The notes under the pieces were generated by a model that was given only the letters and a program-made list of their open reading frames with translations, searched no databases and was not told the DNA's origin. Positions 1 to 9,268 of a stretch of DNA of 64,000 bases are shown here, in pieces. The DNA is from Nodosilinea sp. WJT8-NPBG4 (GTDB taxonomy: Bacteria > Cyanobacteriota > Cyanobacteriia > Phormidesmidales > Phormidesmidaceae). Numbering within the stretch: position 1 is the first letter of the stretch; each line of letters starts with the position of its first letter. Both the position numbers and the translations under genes were made by a program. The stretch spans positions 1 to 64,000 of the forward strand of contig JAHHHQ010000058.1 of NCBI GenBank assembly GCA_019359285.1. The letters run 5' to 3'.

Positions 1-1
1 G

Positions 2-106
2 ATTGAAAAATTCTGGGCTCGGCTAAAACACCATCTTCGCAAGACGCTCAGCGCTTTCGATACCCTCTGGGACGCTGTCGATGATGCCTTCAAAAAATTG
101 TCCTAA
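2..106 (+). pseudogene. 3' end of an IS630-type transposase (partial at window edge)
   Basis: The plus strand opens in an open frame ending in TAA at 104-106. Its 34 residues begin IEKFWARLKHHLRK and end DDAFKKLS. The IEKFW(A/S)xLK motif carries the last acidic residue of the DDE triad in IS630/Tc1-mariner transposases. The rest of the gene lies left of the window, so intactness cannot be judged. Its stop sits immediately beside the cas6 fragment on the other strand, so this IS probably inserted into cas6. The IS end is likely within about 107-128, near the TA-rich CATATAT that would fit the TA target preference of the family. Confidence 0.75.
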
Positions 107-316
107 CTATCCCGTCCACTGCAATATATGACCATTAATTGAATGAATTGCCACTCTAACATCAGAGATATGTAACTGTGGCTGTGAATGAGATATAGCA
201 GAATACAGGCCATACCCATGATCGACCGGGATTGCTTCGCCAAATACTCTAAAGCTTAACTCCACATAGGGCTGAACTTCACCAATCTCCCCTGTACAAG
301 ATGAGGGAGCCAACAT
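107..316 (-). pseudogene. cas6: 5' fragment of a CRISPR-associated Cas6 endoribonuclease
   Basis: The reading frame encodes about 60 residues containing VELSFRVFGEAIPVDHGYGL, then YSAISHSQPQLH and VAIHSINGH. This matches the N-terminus of the Cas6 family found in cyanobacterial type I (MYXAN-like) systems: a first beta strand, a (I/V)PxDHGYxLYxAxS segment and an LHxxxxVxIxxIxG segment. Cas6 cuts pre-crRNA within the repeat. The usual ~200-aa protein is cut short: the stop at 107-109 belongs to the neighbouring IS630 end, and the last five or so residues are probably IS-encoded. I chose the ATG at 314-316; a TTG at 392-394 in the same frame would add 26 residues. It lies directly downstream of tnsD on the same strand, the neighbourhood expected in a CRISPR-associated Tn7-like transposon. 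Family assignment is by pattern recognition. Confidence 0.65.
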
Positions 317-527
317 ATTGGTCGAATTGGTTGTAGGCTGGTTCAAGACCACAGGAAGTAAACCTGTAGAAACAATAAAAGTAATATAATTCAATAGATT
401 TATTTCAAGGTTTTTCCTTCAGAAAGATTTAGATTTAATAACGGTTCTTAGGAAGCTAGAAAAAATATACAAGGTCATTCATAAAACTTATGGCAAGGGA
501 AGATCGACGGCCAGAGTCCTAATGGTT

Positions 528-1505
528 TTAGATCCCTAAAATGGTTTTAGTTTGTGCGAACTTGGTGCCAAAAAAATCCTGTAAGGAGTCAGACAAAAAA
601 CTGATAAGTATGACGTGGATCACTCGCTCAATAGTTGCTGTCACATCACAGCCAAGTAAGCAATAAGCCAGATATTCCTCTAGTTTGCCGTAAGTCCCCG
701 GCTTAACGATATCCCAGAACTCCTGTTTGTAATAACGCAAAATCTCGTGTAGAAATGATTTTGCGTCAAAGCGCACTCTATCTCCTCGCTTTTTGGGGAT
801 GAAGCCTCCCTGCACGAGATAGTTCTGGTATTGATTTCGTAACCAGGGCAATCCTTGAAAGCTAATATCGCACTGCATAAGCAGTTCAATATTAGTCGCC
901 AGTTTCTTCAGGCATTGAATAGTTTCGGGAGCATAAACCTTCAATGACGACAGGACGCAATTTTCTAGATTGGCTGGTTCATGTTGAAGGTTATTTGTAA
1001 TTAAGGGGATGCGGCTTTCTATCAGAAAACAGTTATGTGGCAGGCATATGAATATTCCAGGGACTTGGTGCATGCGATGCCAATATGCCTCTCCGAAGTT
1101 GTTTATATCTTGTCGCACACAATCAGGACAAAACTTGAGAGACGTTTGCTTCAATTCGCTATGCTGGTAAAACTTAGCAATTTTGTAGATAGGTTCACTC
1201 AATTTCCCTCTCATGCACTTGCTCAATGACCAAGCTTCTGAACTTGTCAGCAATATCCTATAAAATGGATATAGAGTATGTTCCCATATCAATCTCTCAA
1301 AATTAAGAGTACTAGTTGAAGGGACTCTCTTGATTAAATGGTTTAAGTTGTTAGGTAGTGCAAGACTATAAAGTTGATTAGGATAATACTCTAATAGCTC
1401 AATTAGTGTCTGCTTAAAGCTTTTATTACCACTCCTGATGTGATAACGAGTAACAAGGCTATAAAATAACTCATCTGGATAGGGGTTTGGGAAAAAACTG
1501 AGCAT
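528..1505 (-). CDS. tnsD: TnsD/TniQ-family target-site selector, C-terminally truncated
   Basis: 325 residues beginning MLSFFPNPYPDELFYSLVTR, the typical TniQ-domain start. A zinc-binding pattern follows at about residues 125-162 (FCPDCVRQD, then CLPHNC). Near the C-terminus the segment IERVIHVILISFLSDSLQDF matches the conserved HPxRHLLLxxFL...xxFF region of long TnsD proteins. Such proteins usually run 450-600 residues, whereas this one stops soon after. A different frame continues to 475 with PLGLWPSIFPCHKFYE, resembling the next TnsD block (PFGxGPWPCLNxxC), so a frameshift is likely. TnsD proteins bind chromosomal attachment sites; with the insertion at glmS this would be the attTn7 selector. 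It starts 8 bp after tnsC. The alternative is a shorter TniQ used for RNA-guided targeting. Confidence 0.8.
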   Translation of the reverse strand: MLSFFPNPYPDELFYSLVTRYHIRSGNKSFKQTLIELLEYYPNQLYSLALPNNLNHLIKRVPSTSTLNFERLIWEHTLYPFYRILLTSSEAWSLSKCMRGKLSEPIYKIAKFYQHSELKQTSLKFCPDCVRQDINNFGEAYWHRMHQVPGIFICLPHNCFLIESRIPLITNNLQHEPANLENCVLSSLKVYAPETIQCLKKLATNIELLMQCDISFQGLPWLRNQYQNYLVQGGFIPKKRGDRVRFDAKSFLHEILRYYKQEFWDIVKPGTYGKLEEYLAYCLLGCDVTATIERVIHVILISFLSDSLQDFFGTKFAQTKTILGI

Positions 1506-1513
1506 AAAATTGG

Positions 1514-2290
1514 CTAGCTCAAAAAGTCTTCAACCGTCGCGTCCCGAACAATTCCTGCCTTATGTAAAGCTTCATAAGCAGAAACCTGAGCTTTCTTAGC
1601 CTCATCAACTATTTGCCGAATATCACCCTCTGTATATTTTGCTTTTGCCTTTCCAGTCTTTTCAGGCTTAGTGCTTGTAGCAGGGCTCTTTTCTCCCCTG
1701 AGAGCAAGTTCATAAGCCTCTTTAACTAAAACGGGGAAATCTTTCTCGTTCTTGGTATCGAAAACCATTTCAGCGCAGTGCTTCGCTAAAGCTGGTTCAA
1801 TGTCTAAACTCAGCAACTCTAAAATTAAAAGGCGCTTCGTTTGTAAGACGGCTGGAGACACCTCCTTTTTAGCTCGAACGAGTAAGCGAGCCTCTTGGAA
1901 ATTATTAGCTTCCATCTGCAATAAACACTGGGCTTGGTAAGAGGCAGTATTTATTGGTGCAATATCTTTAAAGTTAATTTGCCAATCTTTCTTTTCAGGA
2001 GAGCGAATATAATCAAGCATAGGTTTAACAAGGTTCAGGCTATCCTTAGCAACCTGGCGGATCAGCTCAACAGTAATAAGCTCATCACCTTGCAGAGCAA
2101 TAGCCCTCCACTGCACCATCTTAAAAAGCTTGACAGCAATATCTATAATTCCTTGGCATTCATGATAGAAGGCATCTTCAAGCTCTTGGCTAATAGGTGT
2201 ATGATTTTTTGTCCATTGGAAGTCCCACAGTCCCTCAACAAATAAAGACCAATCTCCGGACTTTTCAACCGTTCCATCCTCTTTTTTTTT
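1514..2290 (-). CDS. tnsC: TnsC C-terminal half, out of frame with the N-terminal half
   Basis: From the A9 tract onward this frame reads EDGTVEKSGDWSLFVEGLWD and continues through FQWTKNHTPIS to about 260 residues ending VRDATVEDFLS. The FVEGLWDFQWT stretch is the conserved TnsC region that follows the AAA+ domain; the charged C-terminal part is where TnsC contacts TnsA and TnsB in Tn7. It lacks a convincing start of its own, since the 5' part of this frame only shadows the upstream half. Joined to the other half with one A removed, the product would be about 569 residues, close to the 555 of E. coli TnsC. So this is one gene, either frameshifted or expressed by slippage. Confidence 0.75.
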   Translation of the reverse strand, partial: KKKEDGTVEKSGDWSLFVEGLWDFQWTKNHTPISQELEDAFYHECQGIIDIAVKLFKMVQWRAIALQGDELITVELIRQVAKDSLNLVKPMLDYIRSPEKKDWQINFKDIAPINTASYQAQCLLQMEANNFQEARLLVRAKKEVSPAVLQTKRLLILELLSLDIEPALAKHCAEMVFDTKNEKDFPVLVKEAYELALRGEKSPATSTKPEKTGKAKAKYTEGDIRQIVDEAKKAQVSAYEALHKAGIVRDATVEDFLS

Positions 2291-3224
2291 CGAACTGAGA
2301 CATTCTATCCCACAGAATTCCTGCTTTACCTGTAGCCCTTCTAGCATTTCTAAAAGTTCCTTGAAAGATAGAATACGCTTCACTAGTTCCTACACGAATA
2401 ACTGGAACGCCAATTATGTTATCCATTTTTACAAGGAAATTCAAAAGCTCATCTCGGTTTCGCCTCGCACTGACAAGATTTTGCATCTCATCAATGACTA
2501 GTACTCCTAGATGGTGTGTATGTGCTACCTGGGCAGCCTGAGCTAACATGTAATCTTCTGAGTTGCCCCTGGAACCGAATTTCTTAAAGTAGTTCGTGCC
2601 TAAAAGTTGGTCAACAGCAATAAAAATATCAATGCAAAGACCTTTGAGCGATCCCGCATGGGGGCAATCTACTTTAATCCAAACGAGTTGGTAGGTATTG
2701 TATTGGGGATGAAGAATGACCTGAGGATATAAATGGAGAATGTTGCTTAAGTTAGTTGTCTTCCCAATACCCGAAGGCCCTATTAAGGTCAGGCTTGAGG
2801 CAGAAGTTGGGACACTTACATAATTTTCTATTTCCTTTCCTGCTTTTGCTTCAATTGCACTGTATATCTGACATGCACGCTTTGCATAATTTGGTTCAGT
2901 AATATTCCTGCCAAGGTATCCTTCCATTAGCAAAGAGCAAACTAGTTTCTGAAGTTCAATAGTATTGTTTTGAGGATCGAAGTAGCGTGATAGCCTTTCG
3001 ATGCAGTGAAAACGGTATTGAGCTTCAAAACCTATCTCTTCAGGAGAGAATTCGGGAAGCCGTGTTACGAGTTCAATAAAGTCCTGGGTAGACAAAACTG
3101 CCGGAAGGGCCTGTATCATAGGATTTCTATTATACTCAGGCAGCTTATGGTCTCTATACTGAGCAACTACTGCCTGTACTCCATTAGGAAGCTGAACTAA
3201 CTCATCTTGAGGGATTTCGCCCAC
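2265..3224 (-). CDS. tnsC: TnsC N-terminal half: AAA+ ATPase transposition regulator
   Basis: 319 residues with a Walker A motif IGPSGIGKTT (about 148-157), a Walker B LGVLVIDEMQNL (239-250), and VGTSEAYSIFQGTFRNARRA, the TnsC sensor region. TnsC is the ATP-dependent adaptor that couples target selection (TnsD/TniQ) to the TnsA-TnsB transposase. The start is GTG at 3222-3224, with a strong GGGAGGAG ribosome-binding site 7 nt upstream, overlapping the tnsB 3' end by 23 bp. The frame ends at 2265 shortly after a run of nine A (T9 at 2282-2290 on the plus strand), where the conserved protein carries on in another frame. Confidence 0.85.
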   Translation of the reverse strand: MGEIPQDELVQLPNGVQAVVAQYRDHKLPEYNRNPMIQALPAVLSTQDFIELVTRLPEFSPEEIGFEAQYRFHCIERLSRYFDPQNNTIELQKLVCSLLMEGYLGRNITEPNYAKRACQIYSAIEAKAGKEIENYVSVPTSASSLTLIGPSGIGKTTNLSNILHLYPQVILHPQYNTYQLVWIKVDCPHAGSLKGLCIDIFIAVDQLLGTNYFKKFGSRGNSEDYMLAQAAQVAHTHHLGVLVIDEMQNLVSARRNRDELLNFLVKMDNIIGVPVIRVGTSEAYSIFQGTFRNARRATGKAGILWDRMSQFEKKRGWNG

Positions 3225-5499
3225 GTTTTTTCTCCTCCCGTTTTTGCCTTAGTAAGTCAAGATGGCTGGGTTGTAATGACTGTAATTTTTCTTGCACTTG
3301 TAGCTGTGATTCTTCCTCTTGCGAAGATCCATCACCAGGCTGTGCAGTTATTGGATCAATTTCAAAGCCTTCTGTCTCCTTCCTTGTACTCTTTTCAGCA
3401 GCTCTATTATCCCTAATATTAGAAACCTTTTGATGATTACTTAATGTCTCAATTGGAGCGTCAGTGGATTTTTCCGATTCCGCCACTATACTTTCAATCT
3501 CGGCAATCAAATCCACCTTTTCTTGTAGTTCTTTCTTATCATACTTTTGGTTATTGCGTTGCTCGAAGCTGAGCATGTATTCGATATCATAGAAGTTTTT
3601 TCCAGAGTAGCGATCTTCAGAATCTAGCAGAAAACATTTTTTGAATTCTCTACCATCAGATGAGACTAAATAAATAAAGTCCGGCTTTCTAATATCATAA
3701 GAAACAATCAGACTCTTCTCTGAAGTTGTGAGTAGGTTACTCCTTGCCCTTTCAAACCATTGTTCCTTCTCAGCCTTTGTGCAAGTGTAATACAATTCTT
3801 TGCCGTAAAGCTTTATGCCTTTTGCTGTGATAGTAGCCTTGCTAGTTGGCATAAGATTTAATTTTACAATTTCCTCGCTGAAAGATTTTAGCTTACCAGA
3901 CCTATTTGAAATTCCCCACTTCCAAAGTTCGATAGGAATGGTAGACACATCGTCTGCAATCATCTCTGCATCTCTTTGATATTTTGTTAAATTATGATGC
4001 CTATTATGAAATAATATAATTCGGATAATGATCTTAGTAAATGCATCTACGGTTAATCTGCCATCTAGCCTGTAGTCTTTTGCACCTCTCTGCCTAAAGT
4101 CAACATCTATATATCCTGGAACAAAAGGTTTGATGTGGCCATGGAATGTAGCAAAATGCCTTTCCACTAATCCTTTCCAGTCAGCCCTATAAGATGCAGC
4201 ATTTTCAACACGTATATGTAAATTAGGAATGAAATTATTTTCAATAGGCATTCCTAATAATTCACCTCGATCCCCCAAAATAGCGTCGGGTAAGTGATGT
4301 ACAGGCCAATCTTCCTCCGTAATTTCAATTCCATATTCACGACAGAAGTTCACTTTGTCTGCTGCTGCATTTGCCAGGGCCATCATCGCCCCTAACCAAG
4401 AAGGACCTTCTAAACCAACATAAATGCCCGCTATCATTCTGCTGAAAACATCAATAACCACATAAATGACGGGCCTTCCTATGATCCAATTTGAATTATA
4501 TTGGGAGATGAGATAAACATCAGCAATGGTTGCATCGATTTGAAAACGGGAACCAGGTCCTCGTGTTTCTCCTTTAGAGGTTCCTAGAATGGCTCGATTG
4601 TTCAGGGAAAAATTCTTAGACCCCTTACGCGACTTAATCGTCTTTTCCACATCGCTCTGATGTTCAACTTTATACCAGTACCTAAATTGTTCTAAGGTAG
4701 GTATCTCATCATGGGGTTTCAGGATGGACTTCATAACCCCATTTTCGTCATAACGAATATCTTCCTTATAATAAACTTTCACCATTTGCTCATAAGCATT
4801 TTTGAGTGTGTTCTTCTTTGGGGTATTGTAAAAGGTATTAATTGCTATTCTAAAAATACGACGATCCTGCTCCGTAACATTTTTACCTTCTCCTATGTCT
4901 GGGTCATTTCTATACTTTCTGGGCCTACCCCTTTTCTTGTTACCAGCTCCTTTGAGTTGACCTTTCCCAGACGAATTAGAATAGTCAGGTATTAAAGCAT
5001 TTGGAGTTTTACCTCTCTGCCAAAATCTACGCAGATATCCGTAAACAGTTTTCTCTATTAGTTTTTCTTTCTGTTTTCCTGCGTTATTATTTTCTACAAT
5101 TTCTTTCACTAAAGGACCACGAATATGTCTTTCATATATAGAAGGTTCTTGAACTACAATGGGTGCAATAATGTTCCAGGCTTTGTCTCGGCACTCTTTC
5201 TCTTTTATTGTTAAATGTTCATCCTGAATAATTCTTGCCCATGGATCTTTTGCTGTTTTAATAGCAATTCCTGTAGAAAGCGCTTCTAGTATTTCGGATA
5301 TTTTTCTTAAATGGGGAAATCCTTTTTTAGCTTCAATATTAAATACAAAAGCAAGAATGTATCCCTCGTCAATCCACAAAACTCGTTCGATTAAGCGCTC
5401 CGATGTTTGGGGCTTCTGATCAGATTCATCCGTTATGCATGCTGAAACAGTTTTTGTTTGCCACTCAATGAGGTCATTGACAAATAAAATTTTTTCCAT
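3202..5499 (-). CDS. tnsB: TnsB, DDE transposase of the Tn7-like element
   Basis: 765 residues from the ATG at 5497-5499; an earlier in-frame codon at 5544 would overlap tnsA further. It contains an N-terminal DNA-binding region and an RNase H-fold rve domain with the full acidic triad: D in RFQIDATIADV (about residue 322), D in AILGDRGELL (about 410) and E in WKGLVERHFA (about 446), the last two 36 residues apart. TnsB binds the repeats in the element ends and joins the 3' ends to target DNA. The basic tail (KKRGRNPSR) resembles the C-terminal segment that contacts TnsC. It overlaps tnsC by 23 bp and starts 5 bp after the tnsA stop, so the genes form one operon. All catalytic residues are present. 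Confidence 0.93.
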   Translation of the reverse strand: MEKILFVNDLIEWQTKTVSACITDESDQKPQTSERLIERVLWIDEGYILAFVFNIEAKKGFPHLRKISEILEALSTGIAIKTAKDPWARIIQDEHLTIKEKECRDKAWNIIAPIVVQEPSIYERHIRGPLVKEIVENNNAGKQKEKLIEKTVYGYLRRFWQRGKTPNALIPDYSNSSGKGQLKGAGNKKRGRPRKYRNDPDIGEGKNVTEQDRRIFRIAINTFYNTPKKNTLKNAYEQMVKVYYKEDIRYDENGVMKSILKPHDEIPTLEQFRYWYKVEHQSDVEKTIKSRKGSKNFSLNNRAILGTSKGETRGPGSRFQIDATIADVYLISQYNSNWIIGRPVIYVVIDVFSRMIAGIYVGLEGPSWLGAMMALANAAADKVNFCREYGIEITEEDWPVHHLPDAILGDRGELLGMPIENNFIPNLHIRVENAASYRADWKGLVERHFATFHGHIKPFVPGYIDVDFRQRGAKDYRLDGRLTVDAFTKIIIRIILFHNRHHNLTKYQRDAEMIADDVSTIPIELWKWGISNRSGKLKSFSEEIVKLNLMPTSKATITAKGIKLYGKELYYTCTKAEKEQWFERARSNLLTTSEKSLIVSYDIRKPDFIYLVSSDGREFKKCFLLDSEDRYSGKNFYDIEYMLSFEQRNNQKYDKKELQEKVDLIAEIESIVAESEKSTDAPIETLSNHQKVSNIRDNRAAEKSTRKETEGFEIDPITAQPGDGSSQEEESQLQVQEKLQSLQPSHLDLLRQKREEKKRGRNPSR

Positions 5500-5504
5500 G
5501 ATGA

Positions 5505-6350
5505 CTACTGCAATCCAACTAAAGGAGGTTTTCCTTGAAGCCAAATTTTCTTTATGGAATTTGTTGATATTTTACCTGTAATTTTGGTTTTATTCATATC
5601 TATCTCCACTTGCTTTCTGGCAAGTAAATACTTAAACAGACCAAAAAAAGTACCGTCTTCTAGATTATTTTCCTGATCAAGATTGTTCGCAATCTGTTGA
5701 ATAGGTGCATTTAGTTCTTGGAGTCTTTTTTTCAAAGTTTCCGCTAGAAGGTTCAGATTTTCCGTATCCATTTCTGGCGTGCCTTCCAACCAATAAGAGC
5801 CATGAATCCATTCAAGGTTATCTACAAGAACTTTAGGAATACCTTTCTCTGTTATTACTCCCCATTCAATTCCCTTAGCTTGGTAATAACGTCTTTCCAG
5901 CTCTAACCTCTCAATTACTCTCTTGTTGGCTAGTTCCTCAGAAGACTTAACGGTTCGTACGACTTGCCGCTTCTCTCCATTTTGGTTAAGAGTCAGCATA
6001 AAGTCAGTTGTCAGAATAAAAGGAACATCGGTCTCACGATCACAAGGATATTTCCATCCCATATCTTCTGCTATTTTCATAGCGAGTTCTAAATCGTCTA
6101 ACGGATACTGCTCTCTAATATCAACAACTTTGGAAGACCACTCAAAAAGATAGAACACTCTCCTTTCCTGATCAGACAGGAAGTGATGCCCTCGGTTCGT
6201 TTTCCAACCTGGTTCGCGGTGTGACCTTCCTTTGGAGGAAACATCGCGGACAGTTAGCCAGGGTCGGTAGGTTCCCCCCTCGCCTTGTCCACGACCTTCT
6301 TTGATATAACGATCTAACTTAGCCTGTGTCCAGGCCTGCCTAGCACTCAT
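5505..6350 (-). CDS. tnsA: TnsA endonuclease of the Tn7-like element
   Basis: 281 residues. The N-terminal part has the TnsA pattern RSHREPGWKTNRGHHFLSD followed by FYLFEWSSKV, TTDFML and VRTVKSS, giving a PD-(D/E)XK-type site with E70, D116 and K135, matching E63/D114/K132 of Tn7 TnsA. TnsA cleaves the 5' ends of the element so it leaves its donor by cut-and-paste, unlike TnsA-less type V-K elements that form cointegrates. It is a separate protein here, not fused to TnsB as in some type I-B CRISPR-associated transposons. First gene of the tns operon, with its start 182 bp inside the glmS-proximal end. Confidence 0.9.
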   Translation of the reverse strand: MSARQAWTQAKLDRYIKEGRGQGEGGTYRPWLTVRDVSSKGRSHREPGWKTNRGHHFLSDQERRVFYLFEWSSKVVDIREQYPLDDLELAMKIAEDMGWKYPCDRETDVPFILTTDFMLTLNQNGEKRQVVRTVKSSEELANKRVIERLELERRYYQAKGIEWGVITEKGIPKVLVDNLEWIHGSYWLEGTPEMDTENLNLLAETLKKRLQELNAPIQQIANNLDQENNLEDGTFFGLFKYLLARKQVEIDMNKTKITGKISTNSIKKIWLQGKPPLVGLQ

Positions 6351-6446
6351 AGCTCATTTAGCTCCCCTGAAAGTCACAAAAAAACTCTGGAATGGTTGCA
6401 CAGCATAGCTAGCGGGCACCTCTTCCAGAGATCTTAATCTGTATAG

Positions 6447-6532
6447 AACAATTGAACCAATAAGAATTGTTCAACCGTTTTATAAATTGTTTGACCGTCT
6501 TTTTAATTGTTTAACCGTTTTTTCACTCCACA
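6447..6532 (-). repeat. Transposon right end with TnsB-binding-site repeats
   Basis: Three direct copies of AATTGTTYRACCG start at 6465, 6485 and 6505, exactly 20 bp apart, each followed by a T-rich tail. A shorter relative (AATTGAACC) lies at 6450. The array ends in TTTCACTCCACA, a 5'-TGTGGAGTG terminus on the other strand. Tn7 ends carry about 22-bp TnsB sites packed side by side near the right end and finish in TGT/ACA. Position between tnsA and glmS supports this reading. TnsB binding itself is inferred. Confidence 0.75.
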
Positions 6533-6556
6533 CTAACCTCTCAGCGATAGGTTTTC

Positions 6557-8461
<1,905 letters not shown>

Positions 8462-8565
8462 AGCGTTGTCTCCTTAGGTAACTGCCTGGGTTACGGGCGG
8501 GTGTCTCGGGTCAGACTGACACTCTAGAATACACGCTGTCTCGGCAGGTGAGATCGGTAGGGCAT

Positions 8566-8672
8566 TTTAGAACCCCCCAGAATTGGGGGGCAGGGGGGCC
8601 GTTACAAAGAAGTCTTAATGGCCTGCTGAGAGCGAGCTGGCCCCCTAAATCCCCCAATTCTGGGGGACTTTG
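8566..8672. repeat. GC-rich inverted repeat pair 5' of the DUF559 gene
   Basis: Two related palindromes face each other: CCCCCCAGAATTGGGGGG with CAGGGGGGCC at about 8572-8600, and CCCCCTAAATCCCCCAATTC then TGGGGGACTTT at about 8641-8672. Each can fold alone, and the two pair as an inverted repeat. Intergenic repeats of this type are common in cyanobacteria. Between glmS and the DUF559 gene there is otherwise only the glmS leader. Confidence 0.7.
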
Positions 8673-8719
8673 AGTGGCACTGGGCATTCTTGCTAAAGGA
8701 AATTTTATTACTACCCACA

Positions 8720-9109
8720 ATGGCCAAAGACTCTCTAAGGATTCGTGGTACTACCCGATCAATTGAGCAAGCTGCTCGAGAGTTAAGGCAAAACCTTACC
8801 CCTGCTGAGACAAGACTGTGGAAAGCATTGCGAGGACGGCAATTGAACGGACTTAGGTTTCGATGCCAGCATCCTGTGGGACGATTCATTGTTGACTTTT
8901 ACTGCCCATCCTGCGAATTGGTCATTGAGGTCGATGGTGATATTCATAACCAGCAAGAAGCCAAAACCTACGACAGAGCTCGGACAGAGCATCTTCAAAA
9001 TTTTGGTTATCGCGTTTTGCGATTCTCAAACGCAGAGGTCGTAGATAATCTTGCTGTTGTTCTAAATCGCATTGCTCAGGTTGCGGAATCCCATCCTCCC
9101 CAGAATTGA
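8720..9109 (+). CDS. DUF559 family endonuclease-like protein
   Basis: About 129 residues from ATG 8720 (a TTG at 8690 in frame would add ten). It contains ARELRQNLTPAETRLWKALR, LRFRCQHPVGRFIVDFYCP and LVIEVDGDIHN, then YDRARTEHLQNFGYRVLRFS. This is the DUF559 fold, related to very-short-patch-repair/restriction nucleases, with plausible catalytic D (IVDFYC) and E-x-D (VIEVDG). No partner methylase or mutL/mutS-like gene is nearby. It stands alone between glmS and a GAF-EAL gene and is bracketed on both sides by GC-rich palindromic repeats, so it may be part of a small mobile or repeat-associated unit. Biological role unknown. Confidence 0.85.
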   Translation: MAKDSLRIRGTTRSIEQAARELRQNLTPAETRLWKALRGRQLNGLRFRCQHPVGRFIVDFYCPSCELVIEVDGDIHNQQEAKTYDRARTEHLQNFGYRVLRFSNAEVVDNLAVVLNRIAQVAESHPPQN

Positions 9110-9210
9110 GAGGTTAGGAAACCAAACAATAGCGGGTTACAAGGGTCTTCAAGGGCTTTCTCAAGCCATCTGTCCCCCTAAAACCCTCAATTTTGGCGAC
9201 CTTTCAGTAG
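9088..9210. repeat. Degenerate GC-rich repeats 3' of the DUF559 gene
   Basis: CCTCCCCAGAATTGAGAGG at about 9096-9114 and CCCCCTAAAACCCTCAATTT with TGGCGACCTTT at about 9174-9206 are weaker versions of the palindromes on the 5' side (CCCCCAATTCTGGGGG and GGGGGACTTT). The gene is therefore flanked by related repeats on both sides. Confidence 0.55.
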
Positions 9211-9268
9211 TGGGGCTGCAATTTCGAAACTTCTCAATCTTGGCTCTAACCTTGGCCAGCAGGCTGGT

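Larger units (their letters stand above)
129..6532 (-). mobile_element. Tn7-like transposon remnant inserted at attTn7 (right end beside glmS)
   Basis: An AT-rich block carries tnsA-tnsB-tnsC-tnsD and a cas6 fragment on one strand. The glmS-proximal boundary is a 5'-TGT terminus (ACA at 6530-6532 on the plus strand) 24 nt past the glmS stop codon, where Tn7 inserts under TnsD control. The five bases 6533-6537 (ctaac) are the candidate target duplication. As in Tn7, the tnsA-proximal (right) end faces glmS and the tns genes read away from it. The distal end is not in the window because an IS630-type element interrupts cas6 at about 107-128. Cargo, CRISPR array and effector genes, if still present, would lie to the left. 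Confidence 0.8.
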
